From Strongyloides papillosus (Eukaryota > Nematoda > Chromadorea > Rhabditida > Strongyloididae): 64,000 nt of DNA. Below are positions 43,427 to 54,267 of the stretch, in pieces. The notes below the pieces were generated by a model. It worked only from the letters and a program-made list of their open reading frames with translations, was not told where the DNA came from and did no database searches. Position 1 is the first letter of the stretch. The number at the start of each line of letters is the position of its first letter. The translations under genes were made by a program, and so were the position numbers. Location of the stretch: positions 1,054,001-1,118,000 of the forward strand of contig SRSI01000060.1 in the NCBI GenBank assembly GCA_005656395.1, given 5' to 3'.

Positions 43427-44403
43427 CATAAAAAAGGTTAAATAAATAAAATAATGCGTTTTTTTGTTAAATATTTTTTTTTTAAAAAAATTGGATTTTA
43501 TAAACAAATTTAAATAATAAATTAAATTTAAATATATTTTTTTTTAATTTATTAACATTAATTATGGATGTTTAGTTTAAAAATCAGACTAATTATTAAA
43601 ATTGTATAAACACAACATTTATCTTCTAAAAAATAAAAGTAGCAAGAAGATAATGTGTTTTGGTGGTAAAGAATATTTTTGTTTCCTTTTATAATCAACT
43701 CTTAAAGGAAAATATTTAATTTAACTAGCAATTATGCGTCATACAAATCAAATAGTATCTAATAATGATATCACTAAATCTTTCACTATCCAATAAAGTA
43801 ATGAGTTAAATGTGAAAAGAAGTTAAATAAATTGCTAAAATTCTCACACTCCATGGGTATTAGACTTAGAAATCTATCAAATTTCTATTATTTTATATTC
43901 CTTATCAATATTAATCCATGGGAGGAGTTGGCGTAAAAATAAATATTAGCCAAAAATAAAAAAATCTGAACCAAGGTTTTGCCTAAAAATTATATATCCA
44001 TATTTAATTTCTAGTTTATTAAGTAAGGAAAAAAAGAAAGGAATAGTGGATTAAAGAAAGTATAATAATGTGGAAGTCACTATTATCAATCCATTTTGTG
44101 ATTTAGTAATGAAATACGACACATGGAACAAGATATGCCATTGCTTTACATTTTTAATAAATAATTTTATTTATTATTATAATAATTAACAAAAATTAAC
44201 GAATAATTCATAATACTTATTTTATTAATAATAAAATATAACAAAAAAAAACATTATGAAAACAGTGAATGATGTAGATGGCAAAAAATTTTTAAGTATT
44301 TATTTTTATTTTAAAATACAAACATTTTTGGTATTAAAATAAAGTTTTTACTCATTTACATTATATCTTAATTCAATTTAATTATTGAAATTTTGTAGTA
44401 AAT
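43427..44403. other. Intergenic DNA between UGT and the TRH-like gene
   Basis: Upstream region of the neuropeptide gene. Two CCATGG words about 65 bases apart (near 43853 and 43917), each flanked by ATTA-like sequence in opposite orientation, form a weak inverted repeat. No gene seen. Confidence 0.5.
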
Positions 44404-46067
44404 TCAAGCTTTTTTCTTTTTTATAATACTTTCCTTTATGGCTTTTGTTTTCTTTTTTTTTATTGTAATAACACATTTGAGGGATTTAATCAAAAGATAA
44501 ATTAAAGTAGTAAAAAAAAGAATTATAAATAATAAGACATCAATACTATGGTATACAAAAATATTCAAGTCTTTTGCTGGAGAATTAAATTCAATCAAAC
44601 CATCATTATTAAGGACAAAATTTGTCCATTCAATTAGTTTTCTTTCAGGTGTTCCTGGTTTAGTCTTCATTAACTTTTGAATCCTTTTGACATTTTTTTT
44701 ATAGCTTTCATTGTTAAGAACTTCTTTAATGGCATTTCTTAAATTTTTAAATGTTAATTTACTCCTTAACATTGCTTTTCCTGTTCCTCTCCATTCTAAA
44801 AATTTAGCATTTCGCTGTTGGTCGGCAAATGAAGGAATTATAATCATTGGAATTCCATTTAAATGTGACTCTATTATACTACTTATTCCACCATGTGTTA
44901 TGAATAATTTCATATTTGAGTGTCCTAGTAAATCAAGTTGTGGCATCCATGTTGTTAAAACTATATTTTTTAAATCTTTTGCCAATTCTGGTGTCTCAAT
45001 ATCATTTTTATTAATTTTTAATATAAATTGATATTCTGGAAACTCTTTAAATGCTCTTAAAACACTAAGTTTTTTATTAACTGAAAAAGATGAAAATGAT
45101 GCAGCAGTTCCCATGCTAAATAATATTACACCTTTTTTTCCCATATTCATTGTATCATTCCAATAAGGATTTAAAGGTTTAGGATTTGAAATCCCTAAAC
45201 CTCCTATATATATTATTTTATGAAGGATTGGTCTGGGAACATCTAAAATTTCATCCGTCATTACAAAACTTAGAGAAGAGTTTCCTGCCAATACACGTAA
45301 ATTTGGAAAATCTTTGTCAATGTATTTACGGAATAAAGAGGTACACTGATATATTTTAAAATTTAAAGAACAAAAGATATAATATTACAAAAAAACAAAC
45401 TTACCATTTCACCACCAATATATTGAAGTGATAGTTGAGTAAAAAGTTGTTTAGTGTTAATCAATCTTTCATAAAAACTCATTATAGGTCCGTTAAAATT
45501 TTCTTCAACGGATGGTATGTAACTTGGTGTCGTTGGAATACCAAAATTCCATGCAACATTGTCATGTAAAGGAGTTGTAGAAATCCATATAGTTTGTTTA
45601 ACACCTAAATAATGTAAAATTCCATGTCCACAATATTCTAACATTTCAACAAAACCTAAATCAAATTTTTCTTCTTTCAAAAAATCTAATTCATGCTTTC
45701 TTGAAATAATGATCTCACATACAGCATATGCTGCTTTCTCAAAAGTGTATCTTGTCCAATAACTTGCTGTATCAGGTTGTTGTACATCATTACCAAGCCA
45801 GTCGTTCATCATATTATCATACACCTCTGATAAATTATTCATCCTTACTACTCTTCCTAACTTAGTTCCGTTAAATTTTACAGATGAATCAATATCAAGG
45901 ATTAACAAAGTAACGTCATGTCCTTCTTTTACTAAAGTATCAGCTATCTTTCCATTAGTTAAAATATGACTTCCAGAATAAGAGGGTGAGTAAATTAAAA
46001 TTTTTCCTCCTAATACTACATTATGTAGGAGAATAATGTTAAAAAATATACATAAATAAGAACACAT
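44404..46067 (-). CDS. UDP-glucuronosyltransferase
   Basis: Two exons, 46067..45405 and 45345..44404 (phase 0; ATG|GTAAG ... ATCAG|TGT), give 534 residues, the family's usual length. A signal peptide (1-20) is followed by the variable aglycone-binding half, then the UDP-sugar-binding half with the UGT signature at about 354-400: WMPQ, LFITHGG, SIIESHLNGIPM and a DQ-x2-N end. A single transmembrane anchor (about 486-508) and a short Lys-rich tail ending KKKA, which fits the KKXX ER-retrieval rule, place it in the ER membrane with its active site in the lumen. The enzyme conjugates lipophilic substrates, including xenobiotics, with sugar; in nematodes glucose is a common donor. The specific orthologue cannot be told. 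Two TGATAAG sites lie upstream, suggesting gut expression. Confidence 0.93.
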
Positions 46068-46177
46068 TACTTATTTAATAAAACATTAGATATTTTAGAA
46101 AATTTTTGAAGATCAAAAAGTAAATAAATAAAAGTATTATACTTAACTACGATTGTTATATAGATATAGAAAACAAT

Positions 46178-46184
46178 CTTATCA
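46178..46184 (-). promoter_or_regulatory. GATA-factor site upstream of the UGT gene
   Basis: TGATAAG on the minus strand, about 111 bases before the UGT ATG. Matches the core bound by ELT-2/ELT-7 gut factors in C. elegans. Confidence 0.35.
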
Positions 46185-46211
46185 ATTTTGGTCTAATCAT
46201 AATCATCCAAC

Positions 46212-46218
46212 CTTATCA
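46212..46218 (-). promoter_or_regulatory. Second GATA-factor site upstream of the UGT gene
   Basis: TGATAAG again in the same orientation, 34 bases further upstream. A pair close to a detoxification gene is more convincing than one alone. Confidence 0.35.
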
Positions 46219-46388
46219 ACTTTTATTTTGAAGATTGATTACAATCTAGTTGTAAATTTTTTTTTCTTTTTTTAATGTTGATTTTTAATAGAATTATCTT
46301 TCGCATTAAATCAGTCAATTTGCCCATAAAGGTAAAAATAAAAATTTTGTCAATTTTTTGATAAATTTTTGTTATTAATGGTGAATTT
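46219..46388. other. Short gap between the secreted-protein gene and UGT
   Basis: Part of a 321-base gap. It has a pyrimidine-rich run but no clear acceptor next to the UGT ATG, so operon membership of UGT is not supported. Confidence 0.4.
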
Positions 46389-47878
46389 TTATAATAATAA
46401 CAATTCTATTAATTTTAAAAGTATAAAAGTGATGGTAAATTTTATAGTCGTTGAAGAGATAATAAATACATTTCTTGATGTTGAAGAGTCACATACTTCT
46501 TGTTTGTAAAAATAAGGAACTAACCTATCATTTTGTAAACGTCTCATTTTTTGTCGTGTCACAAATTTGCACTTTTTATTTGTTGACTTATTGTAACTCC
46601 TCGTATAATTTCTTCTATTATTTTTTTTACCAGCTTTATTCATTTTAAAATTAGTAGTTGTTTTATTAATTTCGAAAGTAGTTGGCTTTATTGTTGATGT
46701 CTTTAATAATTCTATTTGGGATGTAGCTGTGGTAATAAATATAGTATCATTATTTACAATATTTTTATATGGTATAATTTTTGGTGGTAATGTTATTGTT
46801 GGCGGTAATTCTTTTTCACCTGGTTCACATGTATTCATATTTGGTCTTACATAACAACAGCATATTTTAAATCCTTTACCATTATAACATCGCTCGTCAT
46901 TTAAATTTGAATATATCATTGTACAGTATCTATAGACTTCATTATTTAAATGTGGGTAAACACATTCATATTCTTTACTGATACCATTTTTTTCACTATC
47001 TTTAATCTCTCTTTTTTTCCTGTAATTTTGATCAAATTCCTCATTAAATTCAATTTGGAAAGGTTCAATTAAATAATTATTTTTATTAATATTTTTGTCC
47101 TCATAACTAATTTCTTCATTATAATCTTCATTGCTATCATATGAATTGTCTTTAATCTCATCAATATAATCTTGAGCATTAATAATTTTTACTTTTGGAA
47201 ATTGTTGATAAGACAAACAACCAATTGCTCCAACGCCACATGTCACATTATTACATTGTAAAGAATTTGTATTCTTAAGTTCTAAAGTAATAAAATAAAT
47301 AAGATGTTATTTATTATACATGTTTATATAACTTACTTTGCGACTTGTCTTTTGATTTTAGTATTTTCTCTAATATTCCACTATTCATGCTACAACAAAA
47401 AGTTAATTTTTTGTTTAATAGTGCGAATCGTGGCAATTTATATGTTGAAGAGAGGTATTTTTTAAATGCTGGATTAAGGAGTGAAGAATTTAACATTCGG
47501 CATTTTGGAATATGATTACACATTTGAAAGAATAAATTTTGTTTTATCATTTCTTCACCATCATCCTCACCACTTAATATACTAGAATCAACGCATTCAT
47601 AAACAGATATGGTATTATTGTTACTTGGTATTTCAATGTAAGCACAACTTGTTGAGGAAGCAGGACATACCTCTTTTTTCTCAACATATCCATTTTTACC
47701 ACTACTTAAACCACTCTTACATTGTATCTTAAAAGTATTATTTTTAAAATTAATAATAAAAAGGATTTATTTGTAAGCATACCTTTATTTGAAACGGTGC
47801 TAGTGGTAATGTGATAGTTGAGTATGTTTTAAAAAATGATGATAAAAAAAGTAATAATATGAATTGGTAAATAAACAT
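46389..47878 (-). CDS. Cysteine-rich secreted protein with two related modules, possibly GPI-anchored
   Basis: Three exons, 47878..47783, 47727..47337 and 47281..46389, join in phases 0 and 1 to give 459 residues. A signal peptide (MFIYQFILLLFLSSFFKTYS) is followed by two modules with the same spacing logic: C...C-x(4-6)-C...YEC...C...C...CC. Module 1 covers about 34-150 and module 2 about 172-310; both have a YEC followed by a late CC or CCC. The pattern resembles small nematode extracellular Cys modules such as the ET module, but I cannot name it firmly. A Thr/Pro/Lys-rich stretch follows, then a hydrophobic C-terminus (FIISSTTIKFTITFILLKLI) that looks like a GPI-attachment signal or a membrane anchor. 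Function unknown; it is likely on the cell surface or secreted. It sits 321 bases upstream of the UGT start on the same strand. Confidence 0.7.
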
Positions 47879-48839
47879 GAATATATTTTTATATTGTATT
47901 TAAAAACAACATTAGAAATAGTGATTGTTAAAATTGAAAAATATTTTTAGTTAAATATTATAAAATCAGAGGGTATAAGAATATATATTTACTTCAATGA
48001 CTTATACTAAATAACTTTTTAAATTTTATGGCAACAGATATTTGTAAGTGGTTTGAAAATAATAAATACTTCTATATTATAATTAATGATTGTCACATCA
48101 ACCTCTAAATATTAGTATTATTATGAATATTCAAAGTTGTTGTAGATTAACCAAAGAAATGTTTTAAATGATATATAATTTATAAAAATAATACCTCAAT
48201 AAGTTAAGAAACTATTAAATAAAAGAGAGTTTCTTATTACAACACACTAACATAATACAAGATTAATTTTATTTACTTAAAACGAAATTGTTTAATAATT
48301 TTAAAATACAATAAATAATTAAGAAAATTCAAATAATAAAATATAGTTTGAATGAATTTTCAAAACGATTTTTAAATATATATGATCATTTTTTTCAAAA
48401 CATTCCTTTAATTATTAATTTATAAATGAAAAATAATCTTATTCCAAAAAATATTGTGAATCAACAGATTAAATTTATTTTTACTTATATATAAAACAAA
48501 AAGTGATAAATGTTTTAAAAATAATCTTTTTTTTTTCTTATAATCAAAATATTTTAAAATCAACTTCCAATAAGTATGATATAGTAAAAAGAAAATTTTT
48601 ATTACTATTCAATGGCACATTTTTAAAATGCGATCTTTTATTAATGAAAAGAATAAAAGCTTTTATATATTATTTGATGTGATAAAACTTCGCAAAGGAA
48701 GTGTGATTAGTTGTGTGAGAGATTTTTAATGATTAGCTGTATGTTATACCACTGGCGTTTTAATCTATCAATACTTACTTTAAAATACTTATTTTAAATA
48801 TTTTGTTATAAACCTCATTACTTTTCAAATTTATTAATA
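47879..48839. promoter_or_regulatory. Divergent intergenic promoter region
   Basis: About 960 bases between the 5' ends of the cysteine-rich gene (minus) and the sarcoglycan gene (plus), so it likely holds both promoters. No specific element was recognised. Confidence 0.4.
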
Positions 48840-49949
48840 ATGGAAAGATTTACATCATATCATGAAGATCCTGTTTGGTCAAGAGGTCCAAGTCAGGATC
48901 CATATAAAAATCACCATTCATATTATAATTCATTTCAACGTTTTCCACAATCAGGAGAACATACAACTGTCATTCATAGTAGTATTAAGCCAATGCCTGA
49001 CTCCGATATTTATAAGCAAGTTTAAAGTATATTTTTAAAACAGATTCCTTTTTTTTAAGAGTTGGCATTTATGGATGGAGAAAACGTTGTTTATATGTCT
49101 TTATTTTACTACTTACAATTGTTATTGTCATTAATTTAGCTTTAACAATATGGATTATGAATGTCCTAGATTTTACAACGGAAGGAATGGGAGCATTTAA
49201 AATTGTTAAAGATGGTATAAAAGTCGAAGGAAAAAGTCAATTTGAAAAATCTGTTCAACTGTCGCAATTGTCTACCGATAACGTAAAAAAATATTTTACT
49301 GATTTTAAAATATAATAATAATGAAATATTTTAGGATGATGCTTTATTAATAGATTCATCAATGGGTGTTTTAATTAATGCTCATAATATTAGTGGTTCA
49401 GCAACATCTTCCATCAATTTAGACCCTGATGGGAAAGCTACTGCTATTTGTAAACGTTTTGAAGTTCTTAGTCCAGAAAGAAAATTATTATTTTTTGCTG
49501 ATTCAAATGAAATTGGCTTAAAATTAGACAATTTAAGAATTCTCGATGACGGTGGTAGTATTTTTGAAGGAGCTATTCAGACATCTGTTGTTAGACCTGA
49601 GTCTGATACACCATTAAGGTAAAAAATAAAATTGTATAATTATAAATAGTTCTCCTTATTTTTTTACAGCCTTGAATCACCAACAAGAAACTTAAAGGTT
49701 GAAGCAGCACAAGATATTGAACTTTTAAGTAGTGCTGGTGAAATTGTGTTAACAAGTTTGTTAGATATACAAATGAAAACAAAGAACGGTGAAATTCACA
49801 TGGATTCATCGAATATATATATTAACGGTCTTGAACTAGCTTCAGGTCAGGGGCATGCTCAATACCAACTATGCATATGTCAAAATGGGAAGTTATTCAT
49901 GGCAACAGAAAAGGCTGATTGTAGAGCAGATCGTTCGATTTGTGAATGA
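48840..49949 (+). CDS. sgn-1: Gamma/delta-sarcoglycan
   Basis: Four exons, 48840..49015, 49060..49282, 49335..49618 and 49670..49949, give 320 residues. After a 58-residue cytoplasmic N-terminus comes [14 protein letters not shown], near identical to vertebrate delta- and gamma-sarcoglycan, then one transmembrane helix (about 70-93, type II), NLALTIWI, and a beta-rich extracellular domain with [12 protein letters not shown]. The C-terminal cysteine cluster (CICQNGKLF ... C ... C) is the family hallmark. It should be part of the dystrophin-associated complex of muscle membrane. The first intron starts GC (AA|GCAAGT) rather than GT; this is the only junction that restores the conserved YK-VGIYGW sequence, since any nearby GT donor either breaks frame or hits a stop. 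The C. elegans orthologue is sgn-1. Confidence 0.95.
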
Positions 49950-50015
49950 AATTAAGAAATTTGTTAATCTAAAACCTTTGCAAATACAAGAAATCCACCA
50001 TTTAAAGATATATGA

Positions 50016-50021
50016 AATAAA
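50016..50021 (+). terminator. Polyadenylation signal of sgn-1
   Basis: AATAAA about 67 bases after the sgn-1 stop. Confidence 0.4.
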
Positions 50022-51069
50022 TTTTATCTGAACTATAAAATTACTATTTTTTAATATAAATACAATTGTCAAAAAACTATTTGTATCTTTTAATATTTAG
50101 TTTACAATTACTAATTAGACTGTGTATAAGTACTAAATCACTATATGTACTTCGAAAAATATTTGTCAAAATTGGCGATTTCTCGATAAAAAATTTCAGA
50201 GTTATATTACTAATAATATTTTTACTTTTCAAGTAAGCCTATCTTTTATTGTTTTCAAAATTTTTATTATTGATATCTCGGCATTATTAATAAAGTATAA
50301 AGTAACCTAATTTTTATTAATCATCATAAAAAAAGCAAATTATATGTAGGAAAACTAGTATTGTCCTTAAAATATTGATAAGGAATATAGTTTAGACTTT
50401 TTAGCAACTTTAGAAGAAAATATCTGTCAACGAAAATTTCTTATTAACCAAATTTATACCTCTATTTTTCAAAATCTTTTTGATATAAAGTAACAAATAA
50501 AATTAAATTTTGGATCAATTTAAAACAAAATTTACCACCAATCAATGAAATTATGAATAGTGTACTTTTTATTTTTTCCTGATTCTTAAAATGCCATTAT
50601 AGAATATATGTTAGAGGTGATATTAGAATTCCATACTCCTATGTCAAAAATTCTTACTATTATGTTGATATGCTCTATCATACTTTTGTTTTTAAACTTG
50701 CATATAGTTTCTGATTTGTAATCATTGTTAGAGTTTTATATACCATCAATTTACAACGTTGTTATACTTTCTCCAATCAGCGTTGTGTATGTGGAGTCAG
50801 TTAAGTCAATGAAGACGGTAACAACCTTGTATCTTCCATTTTCATGGTATATATAAATAGAGCGATTAATTTGAGTCTATTTTTGAAATATCCACATGGT
50901 AATTCAATTTGTTGGTTCTATCCTAAAAACTATAAATAAGGTTCTTCGTAACATTTTTCATCGTTATTAGTTACAACATCGTTGTCGGACGATGACAACA
51001 TCAATCTTAATTTGTTTTGTGTAGACATCTCTAATAAAGTTTGGTAATCTATAACAAAAAGAAATAAGA
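50022..51069. other. Intergenic DNA with a possible decayed coding relic
   Basis: Between about 50755 and 51005 the minus strand is G+C-richer and shows fragments that look coding but sit in different frames separated by stops, for example YHENGRYKVVTVFIDLTDS and SSDNDVVTNNDEKCYEEPY. This could be a dead gene or part of a transposon. No family was recognised. Confidence 0.25.
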
Positions 51070-51074
51070 AAAAA

Positions 51075-52640
51075 AAATTTGCCTTTAACATAACTCTCTT
51101 TAAAGTTAACCGATTTTAATGGATAAATAGCGAAAAGATGTGTTTTTTTCTAACTTAGGGGGAAAAATAGGTTTTAAATGTTCTGGGCCATAATTGGCCA
51201 AGTTATCTTTAAAAAACACCCTTTTTTAGGGCCTTTTTTACATAGTTTTGTTACTCAACTAACTTTCCTGAAAGTTAACGAAATAAATTGCTTTATATCT
51301 TATTCGAAAGGTCTAATTCCAGAATAGTGCGGAAGCCTAATGATATTGGATTTGATTTATAATTGGCCGGGTTATGGCCCAAAGAGTGGTGATCATTTCG
51401 AAAAAACATCTTAAAAGTTAAATAGTTATAACTCAGTCATAAATTAATGAAAACAAATAAAATAATACATTGTTATAGATATATGTCTAACTTAAAAAAT
51501 AAAGGTCTAACGAAGTTTATATCTCAACTACGAAAGAAGTTATATTAATTTGAATGTCGATTTTTTTGCCTTTTTTCTATTTTTATTGTAAAAATCAATA
51601 TTGTTCCAGACATAACTCTCTCCAAACTTGATCATATTTTATGGTCTAACAGTCATTAGATGTATTTTTTTACAACTTAGGGAGGAAAATAAGTCTCGAA
51701 TTTTTTGTTCATAACTGGCCAAATTATTTTTAAAAAACATTACTTTTTTGGACAAGTCTTTGCATAGTTTTGTTCCAGAAATAACTCTTTTCAAAGCAAA
51801 TAAAATTTTATGATCTATGACTCATTTGAAAGGTACAAGTATGGAATAAGGGAGAAATACAGCAGCATTAGTATTGATATAAAATTGGCTAAGTTATGGG
51901 TCAATAAGTGATGACTATTTTTTTGGTAAAAATTAAAAAGTTTAATAGCTATTACTTAATGGAATCTTTATAAAATTAAGTAGATATAATCTCTTTTATA
52001 TAGATATAAGTCTAACTTAAAAAATGAGACTATTGCGAAGTTTACGACTTATCTAGAAAACGATTTATGTCAATTTTAGTGTCATTTTTCTTACTTTTTC
52101 CTATTTATTTCGTAAAAATCAATTTTGTTCCAGACATAACTCTTTTCAAACTTGATCAATTTTTATGGTCAAATAGTCATTTGATGTATTTTTTTTAACT
52201 TAGGGGGGAAATAAGTTTCAAAACGTTTGATCCACAACTGGTCAAATTATTTTTATAAACAGCACTGTTTTGGATACATTTTTGCACAGTTTTGTTTCGG
52301 AAATAACTCTTTTCAAAGTTAATGAAATTTTATGATTTATGACTCACTTATAAAGTACAAGTATGGAAAAAGGGAAAACTCAATATTAAAAGAATTAATA
52401 AAAAATGAATTAAGTGATGGATCAAAAGGTGATGACCATTTTTTAGTAAAAACTAGCACTTTCTAATGTTATAACTTTATGAAAGGTTGTTTAAAGAAAA
52501 TAAAACTAATGTTAGTATACGGAACAAAATCTGGCATAAAAATAGAACTATGACGAAATTTGTAGCTTAAAAACGAAAAAAGTTATTTTTAAGCATTAAT
52601 TTTTTTGGTTTTTTTTTCATTTATATATTTGTAAAATTAA
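51075..52640. repeat. Tandem array of three diverged copies of a ~520-bp unit
   Basis: Copies begin near 51085, 51605 and 52130. The marker CCAGACATAACTCT recurs at about 51606 and 52130 (in copy 1 it is diverged: TAACATAACTCT near 51088). Each copy also contains AACTTAGGG(G/A)GGAAA, then a block like AACTGGCCAAATTATTTTTA, then TTTTG with TAACT(C/T) and TTATGATCTATGACTCA-like words, then GTCTAACTTAAAAAAT. Within each unit the ATAACTC-x-TTCAAA-x-AAATTTTATG block appears twice, so the unit itself looks like an old dimer. Copies are diverged, most in copy 3. No long reading frame runs through it. Likely a small satellite block or part of a repeat family; whether it occurs elsewhere in the genome cannot be seen here. 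Confidence 0.75.
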
Positions 52641-54267
52641 GGTGAATAAGTTGTTAATAAAAGAATGATATTGAAATATTTATATCAATTTCAAAACTAC
52701 AATAGAAAGACATTTAAATAGTTACTTAAAATAATTTAAATATTCATTTTTATTCACTTTTTGGATATAAATAAAATTTTTTTTTGGATGAATTTTTTAA
52801 AATATCCAGTTTCAGTAAAGGCAAACGTCATTAAATGATTCTCAAACTCAGAAAAATTTCTTATATGAATAAATTGTAACAATGTATTGTCAGTTATTTT
52901 ATTTCTCCATAAATACGTAATTTAATGAAACAATTTTTTATACACATACTTTGATTAATAATTTAGTATAAAAATGCTTTAATAAAAAATATGCTCTGCG
53001 GACCAGCCCTGACCTGCCGAAGGCGGGTCTAAGGCTGGTTTATTAAATTTTCTTACTGCTTATTACTAAAAGTAAGGAAATTATACGGTCATATTAACTT
53101 TTCGTTTTCTCGAAGTTTATGTATTGAGGAAACAATGTGCTATTTAAGGATTTCTCCTCTCTATTGAAGTACCAAACTCCTCTACTATTATTGAAAACAA
53201 TAACAACTAAAACATTGTATTTCAAAATGGATCGCTTTGTTGTCTTTCATAAATATCGCTAAACAAATCATGATAATTCATATCGCATGTAAGACTCAAC
53301 ATAATTATCTACCATTTCCATTACTTAAATGTAAAATTACCATTTGAGATAATTTATAACCTATAATAAATTATCCTTTAAGGAAAAGTTTCCCTAATCA
53401 CTGTCTTGTATTTTTTCATTTTGGACAAATAACTTAAAACTTCTCCGTTTCAATGTCATCTTAAAAATTTCAATATACCATTATAATTACTCATTGTGTC
53501 GTCTTAATTGTATAAACAGTATAGAAAATTATCAAAAGTTAAATATATATAACAAAAAATACTTTTTATCAATAATTCCATGTCTGCATTGTCTTTTCAA
53601 AAACTAAACGTTTATCGTAAAAAGTAGCAACAATGTTACAACATTTAATATTATATGAGAGAAGCAAATATTTAAGTACCATAGGCAATTGTAATTTTAT
53701 ATAATATGAAGCAATGACATAACAATTGGAAATTATTTTTATATTTTGAGGATTTAATTGATAATATTAGATAGCAAACATCTGATATTAACATTAGTAT
53801 CATATATATAGTTAAATAGATTTTAAGTAATTGAATGTTAAAGATATTTGTGATAGTCTATATAATGTTTAGGTTTCGATGAGATACAAACTATTTTGTT
53901 CATCAAAATAGCATATAATATTTTTAAATATTTTGATTATATTTTATTTCTATACGATAATTAAAAAACTCTTATAAATTATTTTATTTATAAAATGAAT
54001 AAAATTAATTACTTTCAATATATATACATTATTAATAATTATAATAACACAAAAAATTTTTATAACAATAAAATAAGTATCTTATACAGTAACTAGTAAT
54101 ACACTGTATTAGATAAAAAGATTATTACAGAAATATAAAAAGTATATAGAAATTATTAATATATAAGTCAATTATAGATAATTATATATCTAATAAATAT
54201 TATCCGTAAATTTTTAACATTTAATATATATAAAAATATGAAATTTTTAAATATATTAAAGATAATA
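52641..54267. other. Intergenic DNA downstream of the giant zinc-finger gene
   Basis: Except for the G+C-rich hairpin at 53002-53039, nothing was recognised. The right part is the 3' flank of the zinc-finger gene. Confidence 0.5.
53002..53039. repeat. Strong G+C-rich hairpin
   Basis: ACCAGCC (53002-53008) pairs with GGCTGGT (53033-53039) and GACCTGCC (53011-53018) with GGCGGGTC (53022-53029, one G-T pair), around a GAA loop, with a small internal loop. About two thirds G+C within very A+T-rich DNA. May be the end of a non-autonomous mobile element or a structured RNA. Confidence 0.6.

Noticed and set aside
46068..47878. Operon of the cysteine-rich gene and UGT
   Set aside because: The 321-base gap has no acceptor near the UGT start and UGT has its own GATA sites, so independent transcription is more likely.
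53002..53039. 3' hairpin of a Helitron
   Set aside because: The stem is not followed by the CTRR-T end that Helitrons require.
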